Shown: in pieces, positions 56,907-64,000 of the stretch
Layout of the letters: every line of letters starts with the position of its first letter
Numbering within the stretch: the first letter of the stretch is position 1
Assembly: GCA_028277745.1 (NCBI GenBank)
Contig: JANQFR010000082.1
Coordinates: forward strand, 1 to 64,000
Direction of reading: 5' to 3'
DNA length: 64,000 bases
From: Phycisphaeraceae bacterium
GTDB lineage: Bacteria; Planctomycetota; Phycisphaerae; Phycisphaerales; Phycisphaeraceae
Notes under the pieces: generated by a model
Database searches by the model: none
What the model saw: the letters and a program-made list of their open reading frames with translations, nothing else
Told to the model about the DNA's origin: nothing
Translations under genes and position numbers: made by a program

Positions 56907-58802
56907 ATGACCTCACCACGTCCTCGTCTCCATCGATTGCTCTTCCTCACTCTCGCCTGCTTCGTCGGCCCCGCCCACGCCGAGGAGCCGTGGATGTCGT
57001 TCGACGACAGCTTTGACAACCAAATGCTGAACCCCCGAAACCTGACCGCCGAGATCGTCACCAACGATCAGGACGCTCATCTACTTGTCACCCTCGGTGA
57101 CGAGAAAAAAACACCCAACCTCTTCATCCGACAGCCCGAGGGGCTGTGGGACGTGGGCGACGCGGTGGGCATGATCGTCGAGGTGACCAACGCCTCGAAG
57201 CGTGACATGGCCATCCACGCCCGCGTCGACGGTCCCGGCAAGTGGGGGCAGGCCCCGACCAGTATGAGCCGGGTCGGCCTGATGCCGGGCCAACGGGGCG
57301 TGATCCGCGTCAACTTCAAGCGGAACTACGGCCGAGCCACCGGTAAGGCCGTGGACCCGAAGCAGGTGCGCCAAGTCCTGCTGTTCGTCGATCCGTGGCA
57401 GCCCGGCGATCAAATCCTCGTCCACAGCATCAACCCCTACAGCGTCGAACAAGCTCCCAAGGCCAACCCGGCCTACGTCAATGTCTCTCCCAAAGACGGC
57501 GTGATCTACGGCCAGGGCATGAACGACGACCAGAAAATCAAGGTCACCGTCCACCACGCCAAGGCCCAGGTCCTCGACAACGGCATACGGATCGACCTGC
57601 CCGCCGGCCACGATAAACAAGCCTTCGCGGTCAGGCCTGAAAAGGGGCGGTGGAACCTGCGCGACTACCTCCAGGTCGAAGTCACGCTCACCAACCTCGG
57701 CGACACGCCTCTTACCCCACGTATCCGGCTCCAGAGCGCCAAGGGTGACGGCCACTGGACCGAGCCCGACCGGCCCATCGCTCCGGGCCAGACGCAAGCC
57801 GTCACCGTCTCGTTCCGCAATCCCAGGATCTGGCAAGGCCCGCAAACCTTCGAGAAGAAACCCTTCCGTGGAACCGACGGCAACCGCATGGCCAGCAACG
57901 TCGTGACCGGGGTGCAGTTTCAGCTCGATGGCGCCGACGCCGAACGCGCCCTGCGTGTGGACCGCCTCGTCGCTTCCATGCCGCCGGCGGAACCCCTGCC
58001 CGACTGGCTCGGCGAACGCCCCCCCGTCGAAGGCGACTGGACGCTCACCTTCGAAGACAACTTCGACAGTGACAGCATCGACACCGGCGTCTGGAACATC
58101 TACACCTCCAATTTCTGGGACAAACGCAGCCACTTCAGCAAGGACAACGTCATCCTCGGCGATGGCGTCGTCCGACTCCGTTTCGAAAAGAAGACCGGTC
58201 ACCACAACGATGATCCCGACGCCAAGGTCACCGACTACGCCACCGGCTTCCTCGACACCTATGGCAAGTGGGTCCAACGCTACGGCTACTTCGAAGCCCG
58301 CGTGAAGCTCCCCGCCGCGCCGGGCATGTGGCCCGCCTTCTGGCTCATGCCCGACCGCGGGCCTGAAGCCGGCCCTCAGTGGAAACGGGCCGACACCGGC
58401 AACGGCGGCATGGAGTTCGACATCATGGAATACCTCTCCCGGTGGGGACCCAACCGCCACACCGTCGCCTTCCACTGGGACGGCTACGGCAAAAACCACA
58501 AGGCCACCGGCAACGCCGTCTACATCGCCCCCGACGCCGAGGGCTTCATCACCTCCGGCCTGCTCTGGACGCCGGGCTCCGCCGTCGTCTACGTCAATGG
58601 TCAAGAGGTCGCCCGCTGGGACATCGATCGTATCTCGACCGTCCGCTCTTATCCGATCTTCACCGCCGTCAGCGGAGGCTGGGACAACGACCCGATCGAC
58701 GACGCCCAACTCCCCTCTGACTTTGTCATCGACTACATCCGCATCTGGCAGCGGGACGATCTGGCCTCCGACGTTGACGGATACCTGACGCCGGCGAAGT
58801 GA
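56907..58802 (+). CDS. Exported GH16 glycoside hydrolase
   Basis: About 631 aa. A signal peptide (LLFLTLACFVGPAHA then EE) directs it out. Residues about 30-370 form one or two beta-rich modules, with YVNVSPKDGVIYGQGMN possibly a carbohydrate-binding domain. The catalytic domain (about 390-625) has the ExDxxE motif: Glu503, Asp505 and Glu508 in GGMEFDIMEYLSRWG, with WPAFWLMPDRG before it. The extra Met inside the motif matches agarase, porphyranase and carrageenase subgroups, so a marine galactan or beta-glucan substrate is inferred. Confidence 0.88.
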   Translation: MTSPRPRLHRLLFLTLACFVGPAHAEEPWMSFDDSFDNQMLNPRNLTAEIVTNDQDAHLLVTLGDEKKTPNLFIRQPEGLWDVGDAVGMIVEVTNASKRDMAIHARVDGPGKWGQAPTSMSRVGLMPGQRGVIRVNFKRNYGRATGKAVDPKQVRQVLLFVDPWQPGDQILVHSINPYSVEQAPKANPAYVNVSPKDGVIYGQGMNDDQKIKVTVHHAKAQVLDNGIRIDLPAGHDKQAFAVRPEKGRWNLRDYLQVEVTLTNLGDTPLTPRIRLQSAKGDGHWTEPDRPIAPGQTQAVTVSFRNPRIWQGPQTFEKKPFRGTDGNRMASNVVTGVQFQLDGADAERALRVDRLVASMPPAEPLPDWLGERPPVEGDWTLTFEDNFDSDSIDTGVWNIYTSNFWDKRSHFSKDNVILGDGVVRLRFEKKTGHHNDDPDAKVTDYATGFLDTYGKWVQRYGYFEARVKLPAAPGMWPAFWLMPDRGPEAGPQWKRADTGNGGMEFDIMEYLSRWGPNRHTVAFHWDGYGKNHKATGNAVYIAPDAEGFITSGLLWTPGSAVVYVNGQEVARWDIDRISTVRSYPIFTAVSGGWDNDPIDDAQLPSDFVIDYIRIWQRDDLASDVDGYLTPAK

Positions 58803-58869
58803 AAATACGAAGCCGGCGAGGACTTCGGCGATCGATCATCCGCAAGTTGTGTACGTCGCTTCACGACAG

Positions 58870-58890
58870 GCCGCGGATATCATCCGCGGC
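58870..58890. repeat. CCGCGGATG palindrome between convergent genes
   Basis: GCCGCGGATATCATCCGCGGC, followed by TTTATATTTT, between the GH16 gene and the AraC regulator. It is a likely shared terminator and a member of the dispersed family. Confidence 0.75.
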
Positions 58891-58924
58891 TTTATATTTT
58901 CGGAAAGGTCGTTGAAACATAGCC

Positions 58925-60115
58925 TCACGGCCCGGTCCGCATACGATGACTCGCGCGGTAGACGCTGGGCGACATGCCTGTCTCGCGACGGAAGATCGTG
59001 CTGAACTTTGACGGGTAGCTGAACCCGCAACGGACCGACACGGCCGCCAGGTCCAGGTCTGTCGCTTGCAACAGGCTCTTGGCCCGGTCGATGCGGGCAA
59101 GGATGAGTTGACGGTGGACGGTCCGCCCGAGCGTGTGGCGGAAGCGATGCTCGAGCGTGGGACGCGACACCCCCAGCTCGTCGAGCACGTCATCGACGCC
59201 GATGCCTTCGTCCAACCGCTCCCGAACGATTTGCAGCGCCTGAACCACTAGCGGGTCGTCGATCGCCAGTGTGTCGCTCGACGGCCGCACCACCACACGC
59301 ACCGGCGGGACCTGGATCTCGTCCATCTCCACCGGCTCGCCCCGCATCAAGCGATCCAGCGTCCGAGCCGCCTCCCACCCGATCGTTTCACAGCCGTGAT
59401 CGACCGCCGAGATCGGCGGGCTCGCCAACTCACAGATCGCCTCGTCGTCATCCACGCCCAGCACGGCCACCTCGTCCGGCACCGCGATCCCCAATTCGTT
59501 GCAGGCCGCAATCACCGGCCGCGCATCTTCGGTCGACCATGTAAAGATCGCCGTCTTGGTCTCCAACTGAGCAAGCTGCCGCTTGAGCCGGACGACCTCC
59601 TGCCCCCACTGTCGGTTGCGTGTGGCGCGGTGCCAGGCGTGACGGCTGCCCATGCCCAGGTCCCGGCAGGGGAACCCACGTCCGTACGCCAACTCGGCAA
59701 ATGCTTTCAAACGAAGCCCCCGGACCGACGCCTGGCCTCCGTAAACCGCGTAGCACTCAAACCCCAACTCAGCTAAATAGTCGAACGCCATGGCGGCGAT
59801 CGCTCGAGCATCCGACCCAACATGCGGCACGCCCGGGATCGCGCCGTCCCCCCCGACGCTGACCATGGGTTGGCTCACCCGATCGACGACTTCGCCGAAG
59901 GCCGCTTCCGTGTAGTGAAAGATCAGACCGTCGAACTCGGGCGCCTGAAGCACCGCCTTGGCCGTGGCCACCGGGGTGATTTGGCCGACAAACTCCCAGG
60001 GGCCGTGGGCGCGGGCGTAGGAGATGATCCCCGCCATCATGTCTCGGCCGAACCCGTACCCCGCGCCGATAGCAACCATCACCTTCGGCGGCGACTGTTT
60101 TGAAGCGCGCTTCAT
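58925..60115 (-). CDS. XylR-type AraC family transcriptional regulator
   Basis: 396 aa. Residues about 10-280 form a LacI/periplasmic-binding-like sensor (FDGLIFHYTEAAFGEVVDRV, DEVAVLGVDDDEAICELASP). The C-terminal AraC domain (about 295-390) has two helix-turn-helices, including LDLAAVSVRCGFSYPSKFST and FRRETGMSPSVYRASHR. This is the plan of XylR, which binds a sugar and activates sugar-use genes. It lies convergent with GH16 and divergent from the pseudopilin-like gene; both are candidate targets. Confidence 0.92.
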   Translation of the reverse strand: MKRASKQSPPKVMVAIGAGYGFGRDMMAGIISYARAHGPWEFVGQITPVATAKAVLQAPEFDGLIFHYTEAAFGEVVDRVSQPMVSVGGDGAIPGVPHVGSDARAIAAMAFDYLAELGFECYAVYGGQASVRGLRLKAFAELAYGRGFPCRDLGMGSRHAWHRATRNRQWGQEVVRLKRQLAQLETKTAIFTWSTEDARPVIAACNELGIAVPDEVAVLGVDDDEAICELASPPISAVDHGCETIGWEAARTLDRLMRGEPVEMDEIQVPPVRVVVRPSSDTLAIDDPLVVQALQIVRERLDEGIGVDDVLDELGVSRPTLEHRFRHTLGRTVHRQLILARIDRAKSLLQATDLDLAAVSVRCGFSYPSKFSTIFRRETGMSPSVYRASHRMRTGP

Positions 60116-60258
60116 GTGCTGGCTCCGCGGTGCTCGTTTCTAGCGCAGCATACGCCTAAAAACTTAATTCACCTTGTCTTGCCCGATCAACGCAGATTAC
60201 GTGATGCTTTCATCTACGTCAATTCGATTTTCAATCATGTCAATCGACCGGGGCGGTT

Positions 60259-60289
60259 AAACGGTAAGTTCAGATAAACGGTAGTTCAG
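60259..60289. promoter_or_regulatory. Direct-repeat operator candidate
   Basis: AAACGGTAAGTTCAG (60259-60273) is repeated as AAACGGTAGTTCAG (60276-60289), 17 bases apart, between the divergent AraC/XylR gene and the pseudopilin-like gene. AraC proteins often bind such same-orientation half-sites, so it may be the regulator's own site. Confidence 0.45.
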
Positions 60290-60363
60290 GAACCGATCCG
60301 CTTCGCCGGGCGTCCGCCCTTGTCGCTTCACTCATTGAGGCCTGTTTCCCGAGTCACATCGCT

Positions 60364-61089
60364 ATGAGCAGATCTCGAGCCTTCACGTTGATCGAACTAC
60401 TGGTGGTGATCAGCATCATCGCCCTGCTGGTGGCGATCCTGTTGCCGGCGTTACAGAACGCCAGGGCGGCGGCCCGCAAGACGTTGTGCCAGAGCAATAT
60501 GCGACAGGTCCATCTCGGGATCGCCATGTACGCTCAAGATCATCGCCACATCGCGCCGCCCGCTTACGTTCTGTTCCCCGACGGCCTGACCTGGAGAGGC
60601 GCCACCCGCAGCAGCGCGAGCGTGCCCTGGTGGTCCGAGATGTATGCCGGGCCTTACTTCGGCAACGACCACATCGGCTCCACCGCCTGGTCCGCCGCTC
60701 AACAGGCCTCCTCGGTGGGCGTGTCGTATTGTCCATCCCAGCCTGATGACATCGTTCTCAACCCGTCGACCCATCACCGCAACATGGGCATCGGTTACAA
60801 CATCGTTGTCTACAACCGCTTCAGCCGAGGCAACGACGTCAACCCCATCGTCCGTTACCCCGACGACCTGGCTTCGCCCGGCCAAACACTGATCCTGACC
60901 GATGTCTACGGGACCGTGTTTGACAAGCTTGTCCGTTTTGTCGGCGCGTCGCCCGCCGGCGATAACCCCATCGTCTATCGGCATCACGAATCGGTTAACG
61001 CCGCCTTCGCCGATGGCCATGTCGCCACGTCGAAAGACCTGCTCGCCGAGTTTGCCGCCAATCGGCTTTACCTCAAAGCCGTCCCGTGA
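60364..61089 (+). CDS. Prepilin-like protein with N-terminal methylation motif
   Basis: 241 aa. The N-terminus [20 protein letters not shown] is a type IV prepilin/pseudopilin cleavage and methylation signal (the Glu at mature position 5 is present). The next helix and [20 protein letters not shown], together with the C-terminal [16 protein letters not shown] block, match the large planctomycete family of H-x9-DG-type pseudopilin-like proteins. These are numerous in such genomes and their function is unsettled; surface display or type II secretion is possible. Confidence 0.85.
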   Translation: MSRSRAFTLIELLVVISIIALLVAILLPALQNARAAARKTLCQSNMRQVHLGIAMYAQDHRHIAPPAYVLFPDGLTWRGATRSSASVPWWSEMYAGPYFGNDHIGSTAWSAAQQASSVGVSYCPSQPDDIVLNPSTHHRNMGIGYNIVVYNRFSRGNDVNPIVRYPDDLASPGQTLILTDVYGTVFDKLVRFVGASPAGDNPIVYRHHESVNAAFADGHVATSKDLLAEFAANRLYLKAVP

Positions 61090-61150
61090 CGCAGCGCCGG
61101 CTTCACCGTTTCGCTCAACCACGCCATTCTTCACCCCAAGGAGGCTACCC

Positions 61151-61876
61151 GTGCATCTCAAAACCTGCTCCACCGCCCTTTTTGCTTCGCCTCTAGCGTT
61201 GGCCGTGGCTTTCTCCTCGGCCTCGGCCGCCATCGTCACCAACGTCGAAACCACCACAACCAACAGCGTCCTCAAAGGCTGGGCTCTCGCCAACGACCTG
61301 CTCGAGACCCAAGGCAGCAGTGTATCCTTGACCAACTACGTACCGACCGCCAACGGGAGTGGGACCAACGCCGACACCCTCCGTGACGGGTCCTCCGGCA
61401 ACAGCACCGCAGCGGAATATGCCGAGATGCTCCTGGAAGACAGCACCGATACCGCCGACGGGTGGGTCGCCGAGTACGCCTTCGACACTTCCGTCAATAC
61501 GTTCGGCTACGATCTGACCTCCATCGCCAGCATCTCCGGCCTGGCCTTCGGCGACCTCGACGAGCAGAGCTTCGACATCTTCTACAGCGTCGTGGGCAGC
61601 GACGACTGGATCGAGCTCGGCGACGGCTTCGCCGGCAACGCCTCGCCCGACGGCGGCGTCCGCGTCACCATTACCGACGACACCGGCGTACTCGCCTCCG
61701 GCGTCGACGGCTTGCGCTTTGTCAGCACCGGCAGCCTCCGCGGCAGCTACCGCGAGCTTGACGTCGTCGGCGTCGCGACCGCCCCCATCCCCGAACCGGC
61801 CGCCTCGTTGATGCTGCTGACCGCGGGCGGTCTTGCTCTGTGGGGAAGTGACCGCGGCCGGAACCCACGCAGTTGA
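61151..61876 (+). CDS. PEP-CTERM anchored exported protein
   Basis: About 241 aa with a GTG start at 61151, chosen because AAGGAGG lies 6 bases upstream. The signal peptide is FASPLALAVAFSSASAA. A beta-rich domain of unknown function rich in Ser/Thr/Asp follows. The C-terminus has IPEPAASLMLLTAGGLALW and a basic tail, the exosortase sorting signal. It lies 61 bases after the pseudopilin-like gene, so both may share a promoter. Confidence 0.85.
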   Translation: MHLKTCSTALFASPLALAVAFSSASAAIVTNVETTTTNSVLKGWALANDLLETQGSSVSLTNYVPTANGSGTNADTLRDGSSGNSTAAEYAEMLLEDSTDTADGWVAEYAFDTSVNTFGYDLTSIASISGLAFGDLDEQSFDIFYSVVGSDDWIELGDGFAGNASPDGGVRVTITDDTGVLASGVDGLRFVSTGSLRGSYRELDVVGVATAPIPEPAASLMLLTAGGLALWGSDRGRNPRS

Positions 61877-61975
61877 TCAAACCTATGCGGTCCTGCGGCA
61901 TGCCAATACCCTATGATCAGACCTCCCGTGCGTGAACTCGCGGAAAGCAATGGCATCGCGTCACATACTCACAGG

Positions 61976-63007
61976 TCAGACTTCGCGACGTTGACGGCAA
62001 AGGATGACAACCGATCCGGCTGTGAGCAGCACCGCCGTGGCGGGCTCAGGAATCAGAGCGACTCGGAAACCATTGATGAGTTGCGCGGTAGCGGGAGCCT
62101 GCAAAGCAAATCGGTCGTCATCGAACGCGGCGGCGCTAAGATTGATGCTTGCATTGGTTGAGTTAAAGCCCCCACCCAGACGACGGAACACATCGTCGTC
62201 GGGCACGAGGGCCTTCTCAACCTCGACCCACTCAAACACATTGCCGTTCATGTCGTATGCGCCGTAGAAGCTCGCATTGCCGGCTGTCCCGACCGTGGTG
62301 ACATTGCCTTGTGTGGTCCCATTCCAGTCGGCGGCTCTGTTCCAGTTGACCACACTTGCGCCGGGGTTGCTGATATCGCCGGCGGCGTCGGCCGTCGCCG
62401 GGGCGGGTGCGGCATTCGACATGGTCGCGTAGTTGAAATAGGCGTCTGAGCCGCCATCGTAGAAACCCGCCTTCGTGAACTCGTCCGCATTCGGCAGGAC
62501 ATAGCTGTTGGCCACTTGCCGGCTGCTGACGTCAGTCGTCGTGACACCGCTGGTCGTCAGATCGTAGACGCCATTCTCGGTCGTGCTGTCGCCCTGAGCC
62601 CCGATGGGTTGGCCATTGTGAAGCCAGTTAACGAACCGCGCGGCGTTGTAATAATTCACGTAGGCGACGGGCTTGTCGCCCATATCGGTCTTGACGGCGT
62701 AGGTGTAACTGCCGGACGAACCGCTGCGGGTGATGCCGCCGGTGATCTGGCTGCCCATGTTGGTGTTATAGAGACGGAAAGCGTCGGTAGCCGCCACCGC
62801 ATTGAGGAACTCGGCGTACTGGGCGTTGGTCACCTCGGTGGTGGCCACCTGATAATCGTAAGCAACCGCGCCAAAGCCGTTCTGCGAATATGCATCGTTG
62901 CCCGCATCCCCGACGGCAGCCCAGGTAAACGAAACCGCGGCGCGGGCCGAGTGGGTCATCAGGGCCAGCAGAGCAAAAGCAGCAGTGAAGCTGAGTCGTC
63001 TAGCCAT
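61976..63007 (-). CDS. SUMF1-like domain protein with PEP-CTERM anchor
   Basis: About 343 aa. Signal peptide FTAAFALLALMTHSARAA. The body is a formylglycine-generating-enzyme-like (C-type-lectin-related) fold: VATTEVTNAQYAEFLNAV, PVAYVNYYNAARFVNWLHN, YVLPNADEFTKAGFYDG, YGAYDMNGNVFEWVE and the final INGFRVALIPEPA, after which a PEP-CTERM anchor follows. No cysteine is present except in the anchor, so it cannot use the active-site cysteines of formylglycine-generating enzymes and is probably structural or ligand-binding. AAGGAG lies 6 bases before ATG 63007. Confidence 0.88.
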   Translation of the reverse strand: MARRLSFTAAFALLALMTHSARAAVSFTWAAVGDAGNDAYSQNGFGAVAYDYQVATTEVTNAQYAEFLNAVAATDAFRLYNTNMGSQITGGITRSGSSGSYTYAVKTDMGDKPVAYVNYYNAARFVNWLHNGQPIGAQGDSTTENGVYDLTTSGVTTTDVSSRQVANSYVLPNADEFTKAGFYDGGSDAYFNYATMSNAAPAPATADAAGDISNPGASVVNWNRAADWNGTTQGNVTTVGTAGNASFYGAYDMNGNVFEWVEVEKALVPDDDVFRRLGGGFNSTNASINLSAAAFDDDRFALQAPATAQLINGFRVALIPEPATAVLLTAGSVVILCRQRREV

Positions 63008-63054
63008 CGTCTTCTCCTTCGTGATGCGTTCAGAATTGGCAGGCCTGGACTTGT

Positions 63055-63078
63055 GATTTAGCGATATATCATAAAATC
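63055..63078. promoter_or_regulatory. Imperfect palindrome upstream of the SUMF1-like gene
   Basis: GATTTAGCGATATATCATAAAATC: 18 of 24 positions are symmetric, with a perfect GATATATC core. Its GATTT...AAATC ends resemble the sites at 63199-63228. Confidence 0.4.
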
Positions 63079-63198
63079 CAGGAACCGTCAATCCCACCGA
63101 TCGAAAACGATGAAAGGCATGCAGCCGAAAACAGGGAAATAATCGCGAAATCTCGATCGCCGAGGACATGCGCGGCAAACAAAATCATTGAGTAGTTA

Positions 63199-63228
63199 GA
63201 TTTATCGATCTATCGATTTATCGAAATC
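63199..63228. promoter_or_regulatory. Overlapping TTTATCGAT operator-like sites
   Basis: A 30-base stretch with three ATCGA cores, starting GATTTATCGAT and ending ATCGAAATC, roughly palindromic as a whole. CG-centred palindromes of this kind are typical for LacI-family binding. Confidence 0.45.
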
Positions 63229-63605
63229 TTCCAATCCCCATAGGAAACCTCCCCGGCCCACCATCCACCCCGGCATGCCTGGTTGGCGTAAGTTGCATAA
63301 GAACCAGGAGCATCGATCACGCTCGCCGCGCATGTTGATACAGCCAATCGAAGCTAGGTTCGGATACGCGAAAACACAGGCAACTGGCGTTAAAAGTCCC
63401 GATAACGATCACCGGACCGCCGGGAAAGGGTTCGTCACCGGTCTCGTGCTTCGCTCCGCTCCGATGTTATCGTTAAGCCTCGAGGGACGCCGCGACAAAC
63501 CCGAGGCCCGGGCCTTCGGCAAGTGACCGGCAGGCGGCCCGGCATCGCGTCAAAGCCTGATCCGTCGCCGTTTTTCAGCGTTTCCACACACCCGCCATTG
63601 ACAAA

Positions 63606-63621
63606 GATTCATCGATGAATC
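63606..63621. promoter_or_regulatory. 16-bp perfect palindrome before the LacI gene
   Basis: GATTCATCGATGAATC, symmetric about a central CG, 85 bases before the regulator start. It is a good candidate autoregulatory operator for the LacI-family protein that follows. Confidence 0.55.
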
Positions 63622-63705
63622 ATAATCTCGTAAACAAGCCTGTTTTTAGCTTTCGAATACCCTCTCATCATACCGCCGGGCCGGGCAGCAGGTCAGAACC
63701 ATCCC

Positions 63706-64000
63706 ATGACGACCCACACGCGCCCCATCCAGAAACCCTCCCTTTCGGACGTTGCCCGTGAGGCGGGCGTTTCGGCCACGCTGGTTTCCCGCATCCTCCG
63801 CGGCAAGCGGGGTAATATCCGCTTTAGCAAGGAGACCGAAACTCGCGTTCGGGAGGTCGCCAAGCAACTGGGTTACGTGCCGCGGCGTGACGCCAGAAAC
63901 CTGGTCACCCGCCGGAGCCACACGCTCGCATTGCTTTCCCCCCAACCCGCGCCCCATGTTCAGGGACGCGACGCCTGGGGCAACCACTTCCTGCACCAGA
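63706..64000 (+). CDS. LacI-family transcriptional regulator (5' part)
   Basis: The first 98 codons are present; the gene runs off the window. Residues about 11-60 are the LacI helix-turn-helix and hinge: LSDVAREAGVSATLVSRILR, then FSKETETRVREVAKQLGYVP. The ligand domain begins at SHTLALLSPQ. It should repress or activate a nearby sugar locus and probably its own promoter through the palindromes upstream. Confidence 0.88.
   Translation, partial: MTTHTRPIQKPSLSDVAREAGVSATLVSRILRGKRGNIRFSKETETRVREVAKQLGYVPRRDARNLVTRRSHTLALLSPQPAPHVQGRDAWGNHFLHQ

Larger units (their letters stand above)
63079..63705. other. Regulatory spacer without a convincing gene
   Basis: About 630 bases between the leftward SUMF1-like gene and the rightward LacI gene. 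A frame at 63275-63526 has no ribosome site, motif or matching codon use and is not called. The spacer holds operator-like palindromes listed separately. Confidence 0.5.

Noticed and set aside
63275..63526. 83-aa open frame in the spacer before lacI
   Set aside because: No ribosome site, motif or coding-like third-position bias; it spans operator-like DNA.

Overview
The window is GC-rich, densely coding chromosomal DNA, most likely from a planctomycete of the Phycisphaerae type. That placement is inferred from: PEP-CTERM exosortase substrates; an ExbB/ExbD cluster carrying a von Willebrand A protein; a fused SecD-SecF next to yajC and tgt; a lysine-rich histone-like protein; XylR-type and LacI-type regulators beside glycoside hydrolases; lipid A synthesis (lpxB); and a tRNA gene with no encoded CCA. 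No 16S gene is present to confirm it. About 53 protein genes, one clear tRNA (Leu-CAA) and many GC-rich intergenic hairpins can be supported.

Layout. 0-12.3 kb: a sigma-70 factor diverging from Mn-type superoxide dismutase, two overlapping ankyrin-repeat genes, a GH29 fucosidase, an Fpg-family DNA glycosylase, soluble transhydrogenase (sthA), a metallo-beta-lactamase-fold hydrolase and a BtpA-family protein. 12.3-18.3 kb: a FixL/FixJ-like two-component pair, hemB overlapping rsmJ, and a Gfo/Idh/MocA oxidoreductase. 18.5-25.4 kb: a compact six-gene cluster (VWA protein with one membrane span, TPR-like exported protein, ExbB, two ExbDs, large exported TPR protein) that looks like a proton-driven envelope machine with no TonB. 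25.4-34.6 kb: an aldo/keto reductase, a one-domain voltage-gated cation channel, a Nudix hydrolase, a rhomboid protease, tgt, yajC and secDF. 34.6-43.4 kb: sugar oxidoreductases, tRNA-Leu, lpxB, a histone-like protein, an EF-G-like GTPase, a family 2 glycosyltransferase, and a bioA carrying an in-frame repeat insertion. 43.5-46.9 kb: a PEP-CTERM protein, then a receiver-like gene followed by groES and groEL.

47.0-48.7 kb is a strikingly AT-rich island immediately after groEL. It encodes a TIR-domain protein whose frame is broken by one in-frame TAA, and a small three-span membrane protein. A 15-bp copy of the groEL 3' end lies at its left side. This is the clearest sign of transfer in the window and probably an anti-phage or cell-death module.

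49-64 kb is accessory and carbohydrate-oriented. It starts with an XRE regulator and a methyltransferase. A leftward glycan operon follows (FAD oxidoreductase, GH106-like hydrolase, an unrecognised possible glycosidase, ADP-ribosylglycohydrolase-family protein). Then come an exported GH16 enzyme, an AraC/XylR regulator, a pseudopilin-like protein, two PEP-CTERM proteins (one built on a SUMF1-like domain without catalytic cysteines), and the start of a LacI regulator cut by the window end.

A family of palindromes of the CCGCGGATG-N-CATCCGCGG type is scattered between genes. Some copies differ by matched changes in both arms. No CRISPR array, transposase, integrase or rRNA gene was seen.
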